Shown here: positions 5,405 through 11,787 of the stretch, one piece after another | Numbering within the stretch: the stretch's first letter is position 1 | Layout: each line of letters opens with the position of its first letter | From: Phycisphaerales bacterium | GTDB lineage: Bacteria; Planctomycetota; Phycisphaerae; Tepidisphaerales; Tepidisphaeraceae | Length of the DNA: 11,787 bases | NCBI GenBank assembly: GCA_003153655.1 | Contig: PMAK01000286.1 | Location: 1 to 11,787, forward strand | Direction of reading: 5' to 3' | Translations under genes and position numbers: made by a program | The notes under the pieces: model-generated | What the model was told of the DNA's origin: nothing | Database searches by the model: none | Seen by the model: only the letters and a program-made list of their open reading frames with translations

Positions 5405-7903
5405 CTAATTCTGCGAATTGGAGTTCGTAGGACGTGATTCCACGTCTGTCGATCCATCCGTCATTTCGGGCGCAGCCGCCGTAAGCGTGATAATCCCGCC
5501 TCCCCGCGTTGAGCGAATGACAACCTCCGCCCGTCCATGGAATAATAGCCGCTCGTTACCCTGATACAGTTCCTCACGGCTGTAATCCCCGCTACCGACC
5601 CCGGCGATGAGCCCGGGACCACTGATCTTGAACTTTACCAATTGATTCCCGCCCGGCTGAAAATTTCCCGCATCATCAATCGCCTCAACGGAGATAAAAC
5701 ACAGGTCCTCGCCGTTGGCCGTAATATGTTTTCGATCCGCCGTCAGTCGAATCTGCGATGCCGGGCCCGCAGTCTTTAGAATGTTCTGTTCCACCACCTG
5801 GCCCTTATCCATTCCAACTGTCTTAAGAACTCCGGGCACGTAAGGCACGTCGAAGACGGCCTTGAATTGCTCACTTTCCGTAGTTGGCTTCTCCCCAATC
5901 AAATTATCATTGAGATAGAGCCGCACACGTTCACATCGTGAAAAAATTTGAACCTCAAGATGACGTCCTTCAAAGCCACGCCACGACCAACTCGCCCAGC
6001 TCGGAGCAAGTCCCCACTCCTCCACGCGGTACGGCCTTCCGTCCGGACTAGGCTCCAATACCGCTGTGTACAGCCTCTCGCCGCGATTCCAAACGATATT
6101 GCGATAATGCGAAATCGGCTTGCGATAGCCGGTGATATCCATGTCGCCGCAGGAGGCTCCGTTATACGGATATTGCTCATCCGTTCCGTGGCCGATGAGC
6201 CGCTCGCCCGCTGGGGAATAGCGCCCAATTCCTGATTCCCCCAAATAATCCATCGCGCTCCAGACGAAATCGCCCGCAACGTATCCGGTCTCTTGCGTCA
6301 GTTGCCAGTTCCTGAACGTATCTCTCAGGAATGATTCGGTGGCAACCATCACCCGGCTCGGAATGCGCTGATGATCGGGCAGATATCTGTGCGACTGATA
6401 GTTGTAGCCCGCGATATCCAGCTTCGCGAAAAGCGGATCCAAATCCTCCCAGTTCCAACGCGTTCCGTCCGCGGCATGAATGCCGCGGTACCAAAAGATT
6501 CCCGCAGTCACCGGACGCGTGTCATCAAGGCTCCGCACCCGATCGGCCAGCATGCCCCCGACGCGAATTCCCTCCGCCGTTCCCGCTTGAGGAAGCTCAT
6601 TCCCAACGCTCCAAATTACCACCGACGGATGGTTGCGGTCACGGAGCACCATCGCGTCCAGATCGCGCTGCCACCAGTCATCAAAATAAATGCTGTAGTC
6701 GGCGCTCGCTTTTTGCTGATCCCAGCAATCAAATGCCTCATCAATGACAAGAATCCCCAGCCGGTCGCACGCATTCAGAAATGCCTCTGATGGCGGATTG
6801 TGCGAAGTTCTGACAGCATCAAACCCCGCGGCCTTGAGAAGTTCAACCTTTCGCTCCTCTGCCCGGTCAAATGCCTCCGCCCCCAGGCATCCGTTGTCGT
6901 GATGCACGCAGCCCCCGCAAAGTTTGATCGTTTGCCCGTTGAGTTGAAACCCGTTTTCCGCCGACACCCTGATGCTTCGCACTCCAAATAGGGTGTCATA
7001 AACGCCGTCGCTGCCACCCAGCCGATGCACCGTGCTCGCCGCGAGATACAAATGCGCCGATTCGGGCGACCACAGCGTTGGCTCTTCGATCTCAAATGTC
7101 TGATTGACCGTCTTTATCCCGCCCACCCCGATGGAAACATCGCTATCAACCTTCGCGACTTCCCGTCCCTCCGGCGACAGAATTCGCGTCGAAACCCGCG
7201 CCACGCTTTCAGCATCCCCGTCGTTCCGCAGCGTAAGCCGAATCACACCTGCCGCTTTTGCGCTCGTGATCGATCGAGTCACAATCTGGATTCCCCACGG
7301 AACTACGTGAACCCGATCTTCAACATGAAGCCACACGTGCCGATAAATCCCCGATCCGCTATACCAACGGCTGTTGACGTACCGCGAGTTGTCCACCCGC
7401 ACCGCGACCGTGTTGTTTTCGCCAATCCTCAGAAAAGGCGTTAGATCATAGAAGAAGGGCGTGTATCCATAAGGATGATTGCCAAGTTTTGAGCCGTTGA
7501 TCCAGACGTCTGAATTCATGTAGACGCCTTCGAACTCGATGCCGATTCGCTTTCCCCCCCAATCTCGCGGGACCGAAAACACCTTCCGGTACCAACCGGT
7601 GCCCGCCGGAAAAAATCCGCCCGCGCCACCCGTCGGATTGTCGGCCGCGATCTTCCCTCCAATGCTCCAGTCGTGAGGCAGATCCACATCCTTCCACGAT
7701 GAAACATCGAATCCTGTCTCCTGTGCGTGCGGCGGATCAGCCTGCATGAACTTCCAGCCAAAGTCGAACAATTGACGTTGCCTCGATTGAGCCTGAGCAA
7801 TCGATCCGTGTACAAGAATGAGGACACCCGCCAATGCCAACGCCCATATCCGCAGTTCAGACTTGGTAAATGCGATGTTCAATTCCGCTCTATTGGTGTT
7901 CAT
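5405..7903 (-). CDS. Secreted GH2 beta-galactosidase
   Basis: This is a glycoside hydrolase family 2 enzyme of 832 residues, predicted to remove terminal beta-galactose from galactan oligosaccharides. A signal peptide (LRIWALALAGVLILVHGSIAQA, cut near A38) leads into the jelly-roll sugar-binding domain (~45-200, WKDVDLPHDW, GTGWYRKVF, NSRWYSGSGIYRHVWL). An Ig-like domain follows (~205-310). The TIM barrel (~315-610) carries RTSHNPPS, proton donor E436 in IWSVGNELPQ and nucleophile E523 in VMVATESF. Further C-terminal beta domains follow at ~630-700 (DUF4982-like) and ~715-810 (ASQIRLTADRKHITANG, GH2 C-terminal domain 5-like). Beta-galactosidase is the most likely activity, but related GH2 beta-glycosidases look alike. 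The start is either ATG 7903 or GTG 7915, whose GTGA overlaps the esterase stop and has GGAAG five bases upstream. The gene is the second of a tight operon with the esterase. Confidence 0.92.
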   Translation of the reverse strand: MNTNRAELNIAFTKSELRIWALALAGVLILVHGSIAQAQSRQRQLFDFGWKFMQADPPHAQETGFDVSSWKDVDLPHDWSIGGKIAADNPTGGAGGFFPAGTGWYRKVFSVPRDWGGKRIGIEFEGVYMNSDVWINGSKLGNHPYGYTPFFYDLTPFLRIGENNTVAVRVDNSRYVNSRWYSGSGIYRHVWLHVEDRVHVVPWGIQIVTRSITSAKAAGVIRLTLRNDGDAESVARVSTRILSPEGREVAKVDSDVSIGVGGIKTVNQTFEIEEPTLWSPESAHLYLAASTVHRLGGSDGVYDTLFGVRSIRVSAENGFQLNGQTIKLCGGCVHHDNGCLGAEAFDRAEERKVELLKAAGFDAVRTSHNPPSEAFLNACDRLGILVIDEAFDCWDQQKASADYSIYFDDWWQRDLDAMVLRDRNHPSVVIWSVGNELPQAGTAEGIRVGGMLADRVRSLDDTRPVTAGIFWYRGIHAADGTRWNWEDLDPLFAKLDIAGYNYQSHRYLPDHQRIPSRVMVATESFLRDTFRNWQLTQETGYVAGDFVWSAMDYLGESGIGRYSPAGERLIGHGTDEQYPYNGASCGDMDITGYRKPISHYRNIVWNRGERLYTAVLEPSPDGRPYRVEEWGLAPSWASWSWRGFEGRHLEVQIFSRCERVRLYLNDNLIGEKPTTESEQFKAVFDVPYVPGVLKTVGMDKGQVVEQNILKTAGPASQIRLTADRKHITANGEDLCFISVEAIDDAGNFQPGGNQLVKFKISGPGLIAGVGSGDYSREELYQGNERLLFHGRAEVVIRSTRGGGIITLTAAAPEMTDGSTDVESRPTNSNSQN

Positions 7904-7911
7904 GACTATAT

Positions 7912-9921
7912 TCACGGCGTCTTCCGGCCCACCGTCAGCCCTGCCCAATCATCCGTCCGAAACGGCCCAGCCGGCAATCCCGCCCCATTAAACAGCGTCG
8001 CCAGCGGATTCGACTGCCACGCATACCTCACCGCCTTCGGCTGAGGCACTTTCACCGACGAAACAATCACCGCATCACCCTCAATCCTCGCATCCGCCCA
8101 ATACCATTTCCGATCCTCCCCCGCGATCGAAAACTCCCCCAATTCTTCCCCCTTCACAACCAAGCCGCCGTCCACATGATCAAAATGCAGCTTGATCACC
8201 CCGGGAAGATTCTCTGCATGAGTAAATGTCGGCCCCGAGTAAGGAATCTTCTCCCCATAATGTTGCGCCAGCGCAACCCGCGCCAAACGTTCGCCAACCT
8301 CAATCTTGTCCCGAGGATGAATACTATCGGGATTGCCCGTATCAATCGTCACGGCCAATCCCGAATTCGCCACACTCCGAGCCGTCATCGCCTGCGCCTC
8401 CCGCAATTCCGCCCACGCATCATCCCCAGGGTTATTCCGCCGATGCATGAACGCCGGCAAACTCACAATGTAAAACGAAAAATCACCCTGGCCAAACGCA
8501 TCGCGCCAATCCCCGATCATCGCCGGCAGCAGGCTCCGATATTGATATGCCCGATCCGCATTCGCCTCCCCCTGGTACCAAATCGCGCCAGTAATCCCCA
8601 GCGGCGCAACCGGCTCAATCATCCCCTCAAATAAAACCGACGGCATCGTCGGATAATTCTCAAACCCCAGCGGCATCGGATGCGGCGGCCGCGCATCCAC
8701 GCTCACCGCTCCCTTCCATTCACCCGCCAATGGAATCTCGCTCTTGTCCCCCAGCACAAGCCGAAGAGTCCCCGGCTTGGCCAGAAATCCTCCATCCGCT
8801 TTCATCTTAAACACCCGAATCGTCAAAACATTCCGCCCCGGCTTCAATACGCCCTTGTTAATCACATAGACACGCGGATTCTCCACCCACGAACTCGCCC
8901 CCACCCATTGACCGTTGATGGTCGTCGTATCCATCTTCTCGATCGAACCCAAAAATATCGTCGCCTTCCCCGCAGACAGCGGGTCGGGAAGCATGATTTC
9001 CTTGCGAAACCAACAAACGCTCGGCACGTCAGCGACCCCCAATTCCTGGAAACCTCCCGGAATCTGCACCTTCTTCCAACCCGAATCATCCAGGTCAGTC
9101 GCCGCCCACGTTTTGCCTTTCAATCCCACGTCATACTCGTCGTACCAGTGCATAATATAGTTGCCATATTCCGGACCACCCCGGGCCCGCAGGCGATCCA
9201 CCTCGGCTAATTGCGTGTCGAAATCTTTGATCTTGTGAAGTGATGCGGGATTCATCCACGTCTCCGCGGGAGTGCCGCCAACGCAGTCTTGCACCAACCC
9301 GATCGGCACATGCAATTCGTTTTGCAGTCTTCGCCCAAAAAAATAAGCAACGGCCGAAAATCCTCCGCCCGCCGCAACCGTCTTAGGCGAACAAACTTCC
9401 CACTTACCCTCCGGGGTCTTCGCCGGCGAATACGCCGAATGCTGCTTTACGATAAAGAACCGAATATTCGGATGATCCGCCGCTTTGATTTCATCCTCAC
9501 CATGCCGTGTCATGCCCACCGCGAGTTCCATGTTGGACTGCCCGCCGCACAACCAGACATCGCCGACCAGAACATTCTGCAACTCAACGCTCTGCGATCC
9601 ATCAATCTTGGCGGTATACGGCCCGCCTGCCGCCGGCGGCTGAATCTCCGTCTGCCACCGTCCATCATTCCCAGCCACCGCCGAGGCAACCTGACCGGCA
9701 ATCTCGACCCGAACAGTCTCGCCCGGCTTAGCCCATCCCCAAATCGCATTCGCCTTCCCGCGCTGCAGAACCATGTTGTCGCCAAACATCGGACTCACAA
9801 ACGGCAACGGAGCGGCAATGGATTCCGTAGCCGCTGAAGCCCGTGTGTTTTCGATAAGGACGCTCACCGCAATAATTGCAATCAAACCCAAATTCGGCAA
9901 AACCATCCAATAACCCGTCAT
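7912..9921 (-). CDS. Sialate O-acetylesterase-type SGNH esterase
   Basis: This 669-residue secreted esterase belongs to the sialate O-acetylesterase (SASA) group of SGNH hydrolases. It probably removes acetyl groups from polysaccharides, since in this gene setting sialic acid is an unlikely substrate. The signal peptide is about residues 1-30 (LGLIAIIAVSVLI, cut near ASA). A beta domain (~40-118, MFGDNMVLQRGKANAIWGWAKPGETV) precedes block I, LCGGQSNMELAV with nucleophile S129. Other catalytic-region motifs are GGTPAETWMN (215-224), IWYQGEANADRAYQYR (447-462) and PDSIHP with the D532/H535 pair. Residues ~265-390 are an inserted GH2-like jelly roll (LDDSGWKKVQIPGGF, CWFRKEIMLP) that may bind sugar. 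ATG 9921 is chosen because GAGGA sits seven bases upstream; upstream in-frame residues look non-coding. It is the first gene of the operon with GH2. Confidence 0.9.
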   Translation of the reverse strand: MTGYWMVLPNLGLIAIIAVSVLIENTRASAATESIAAPLPFVSPMFGDNMVLQRGKANAIWGWAKPGETVRVEIAGQVASAVAGNDGRWQTEIQPPAAGGPYTAKIDGSQSVELQNVLVGDVWLCGGQSNMELAVGMTRHGEDEIKAADHPNIRFFIVKQHSAYSPAKTPEGKWEVCSPKTVAAGGGFSAVAYFFGRRLQNELHVPIGLVQDCVGGTPAETWMNPASLHKIKDFDTQLAEVDRLRARGGPEYGNYIMHWYDEYDVGLKGKTWAATDLDDSGWKKVQIPGGFQELGVADVPSVCWFRKEIMLPDPLSAGKATIFLGSIEKMDTTTINGQWVGASSWVENPRVYVINKGVLKPGRNVLTIRVFKMKADGGFLAKPGTLRLVLGDKSEIPLAGEWKGAVSVDARPPHPMPLGFENYPTMPSVLFEGMIEPVAPLGITGAIWYQGEANADRAYQYRSLLPAMIGDWRDAFGQGDFSFYIVSLPAFMHRRNNPGDDAWAELREAQAMTARSVANSGLAVTIDTGNPDSIHPRDKIEVGERLARVALAQHYGEKIPYSGPTFTHAENLPGVIKLHFDHVDGGLVVKGEELGEFSIAGEDRKWYWADARIEGDAVIVSSVKVPQPKAVRYAWQSNPLATLFNGAGLPAGPFRTDDWAGLTVGRKTP

Positions 9922-10001
9922 GATTTCATCCTCGTATCGCTTGATGTGCCCAATATCGGTTTTAATTCTACCGTCAGCGCAAAGCCAGCCGCCAGCCATC
10001 C

Positions 10002-10037
10002 GCTATATAGCCGGCCCGACACCGCCTAACATATAGC
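10002..10037. repeat. Inverted repeat just before the ABC exporter start
   Basis: GCTATAT (10002-10008) and ATATAGC (10031-10037) are perfect inverted 7-mers separated by 22 bases, ending two bases before the exporter ATG. CTATATAG at 10003-10010 is itself a palindrome. They could form a hairpin in the message or a paired operator between the divergent esterase and exporter genes. The sequence alone cannot decide. Confidence 0.3.
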
Positions 10038-10039
10038 TG

Positions 10040-11787
10040 ATGCCATCGACCCCTCGCGCCAGCCGACGACGCTATCAGGACTATCGCCAAAAGCTCAAGC
10101 AGCGCCGGCAACAGCGCGACTTATCCACCGGCGATGCCGGCATCCAGGCTCCATCCCATGGCCCCGACGATTCCAAAAAGCGCAAACCCCGCTCCCGCTC
10201 CTTCTTCCGGCTTCTGACGGAATTCCTCAAAATGCTTCGCGGATTCCGCCGGATCTTGGTCCTCATCCTGATCGCCTTAAGCATCTCAACATTGCTGGGT
10301 CTCCTCCCCCTCTACGGCACCAAGATCGTCTTCGACAGCGTCCTCCGCGAGCGGCCCCTCCCGCCCCAGATGCCGCAATGGATTCACTTGCCGCATAACC
10401 CCCATCAACTCCTGGTGATCGTGGCAATCAGCATGGTCGTGCTGGCCACCGCATCCGAAATCGTCGGGCTCTGGAGCCGCTGGCAAACCACGCGCATGAC
10501 CAAGCGCATCCAGGTCTCCGTCCGAAAAACCGTCTTCGATCACGCCGTCCGTCTTCCCCTCCACCGCGTCTACGACCTGAAATCCGGCGGCGTCGCATCC
10601 ATCCTCCGCGAAGACGCCGGCGGCGTCGCCGACCTCATCTTCTCCATGATCTACAATCCCTTCCGAGCCATCATCCAATTGCTCGGAAGCCTCATTATCC
10701 TCGCCTTCGTCGATTGGAAATTGCTGCTCGGATCGATCGTCCTCCTTCCAACAGTCTGGCTCACCCATCGCACCTGGATCAGCCGCATCCGTCCCATCTT
10801 CCGCGACATCCGCTTCACGCGCCAAAACATGGATTCCCACGCCACCGAAGCCTTCGGCGGAATGCGCATCGTGCGTTCTTTCTCCCGCCAGAAATCCGAA
10901 GCCGCTACCTTCACGCGCAACGGCCACCTGATGTCCCGCCAGGAAATCTTCGCCTGGTGGTGGATGCGCGGCATCGATTTCACCTGGTCCATCCTCATCC
11001 CTTTCGCCACCGCAATGCTGCTATTCTGGGGCGGCAACCGCGTCCTGAACGACATGGAAAAAATCCGGCTCGGCCTCATTTCTCCTCGCCAGGCCCTCAC
11101 CGTCGGCGACCTCGTCATGTTCCTCTCCTATCTCGCCGCTCTCCTCGGCCCAATCGCCGCACTCGCCGGCAGCGCCACCGCATTACAAAACAGCCTCTCC
11201 GGCCTGGATCGCATCCTCGATCTCCTCGCCGAACCCGTCGAAATGCCCAATAAACCGGGCGCGATCGTCGTCCATCACGATTCCGTCGCCGGGCGGATGT
11301 CGCTGCGCAACGTCTCTTTCACCTATCCCGCATCCCCCACGCCCGTCCTGCATGAAATCAATCTCGACGTCCAGCCCGGCGAAATGATCGCCCTCGTCGG
11401 CCCCAGCGGCGCCGGCAAAACAACCCTCTGCAATCTCATCGCCCGCTTCTACGATCCAACCGTCGGCGGCGTCTTCCTCGACGGCGTCAATCTCCGCGAC
11501 ATCACCGTCGACAGCTATCGCAGACTCCTCGGCATCGTCGAGCAGGACACGTTCCTCTTCGACGGCACTATCGCCGAAAATATCGCCTATGGCCGCCGCG
11601 GCGCCAGCGACCAGGAAATCGCCCAAGCCGCCAAACTCGCCAACGCACACGAATTCATCGCCAAACTCCCCAGCGGCTATGACTCCCTCATCGGCGAGCG
11701 CGGCGTAAAGCTCTCCGGAGGCCAGCGCCAACGCCTCACCATCGCCCGCGCAATCCTCGCGGACCCGCGCATCCTCATCCTCGACGA
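10040..11787 (+). CDS. ABC exporter, fused membrane and ATPase domains (partial, 3' end outside window)
   Basis: A half-transporter of the MsbA/type IV exporter group; 582 residues are visible before the window ends inside Walker B. Membrane helices are seen at about 72-95, 125-147, 208-226, 228-243, 312-330 and 355-378. The ATPase domain has SLRNVSFTYP (~421-430), Walker A GPSGAGKT (454-461, K460), Q-loop Q502 in IVEQDTFLFDGTI, signature LSGGQRQR (558-565) and the start of Walker B, ILILD (578-582). Family members move lipids, peptides or drugs out of the cell as dimers; the cargo here is unknown. An in-frame TAG at 10034-10036 makes ATG 10040 the first possible start. Before the elbow helix (~55-70) lies a basic, Arg/Lys-rich extension of about 55 residues, longer than usual. 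A later start (ATG 10232) would cut into the elbow helix. It is divergent from the esterase-GH2 operon and need not be related to it. Confidence 0.9.
   Translation, partial: MPSTPRASRRRYQDYRQKLKQRRQQRDLSTGDAGIQAPSHGPDDSKKRKPRSRSFFRLLTEFLKMLRGFRRILVLILIALSISTLLGLLPLYGTKIVFDSVLRERPLPPQMPQWIHLPHNPHQLLVIVAISMVVLATASEIVGLWSRWQTTRMTKRIQVSVRKTVFDHAVRLPLHRVYDLKSGGVASILREDAGGVADLIFSMIYNPFRAIIQLLGSLIILAFVDWKLLLGSIVLLPTVWLTHRTWISRIRPIFRDIRFTRQNMDSHATEAFGGMRIVRSFSRQKSEAATFTRNGHLMSRQEIFAWWWMRGIDFTWSILIPFATAMLLFWGGNRVLNDMEKIRLGLISPRQALTVGDLVMFLSYLAALLGPIAALAGSATALQNSLSGLDRILDLLAEPVEMPNKPGAIVVHHDSVAGRMSLRNVSFTYPASPTPVLHEINLDVQPGEMIALVGPSGAGKTTLCNLIARFYDPTVGGVFLDGVNLRDITVDSYRRLLGIVEQDTFLFDGTIAENIAYGRRGASDQEIAQAAKLANAHEFIAKLPSGYDSLIGERGVKLSGGQRQRLTIARAILADPRILILD

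Noticed and set aside
10286..10927. Acidic 213-residue minus-strand frame opposite the ABC exporter (also 11183-11731)
   Set aside because: These are mirror frames created by C-rich third codon positions in the exporter gene. They have no start context and no domain.

Overview
The window looks like planctomycete DNA, probably from the Phycisphaerae/Tepidisphaera side of the phylum. The secreted galactanase ends in two dockerin-like calcium-loop repeats followed by a VPEP (PEP-CTERM) sorting tail, and its central region has the low-complexity beta-strand repeats common in planctomycete surface proteins. Most starts lack a strong Shine-Dalgarno, and the metabolic genes strongly favour C at third codon positions. 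The taxonomy is inference from protein style, not from a marker gene.

Left third (1-2861): accessory genes, all on the + strand, in modules separated by a dispersed intergenic repeat (partial copy at 1-21, full copies at 1192-1248 and 2073-2129). Module A is a PD-(D/E)XK nuclease-like protein (284-1087). Module B is a HEPN-domain protein (1330-1764) followed 10 bp later by an 87-residue partner (1775-2038). Module C is a DxD nucleotidyltransferase-like protein (2265-2861). HEPN and minimal nucleotidyltransferase proteins are classic toxin-antitoxin partners. The layout suggests a small, mobile or recombining defence/toxin-antitoxin region, although no integrase, transposase or convincing attC site is visible.

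Middle (2862-9921): a plant or algal polysaccharide locus. A leader with several mutually compatible or competing stems (2981-3086) precedes a secreted GH53 endo-beta-1,4-galactanase (3098-5386). On the opposite strand, and ending 18 bp from it, are a sialate-O-acetylesterase-type SGNH esterase (9921-7912) and a GH2 beta-galactosidase (7903-5405), packed as a two-gene operon. Together they could remove acetyl groups from galactan (arabinogalactan I / pectic side chains), cut the backbone at the cell surface, and release galactose.

Right end (10040-11787): the start of an ABC exporter with fused membrane and ATPase domains, divergent from the esterase operon. It is cut by the window edge inside Walker B. 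It has an unusually long basic N-terminal extension. Nothing ties it firmly to the galactan genes.

No tRNA, rRNA, CRISPR array or insertion sequence was seen. No gene-free stretch exceeds about 300 bases.
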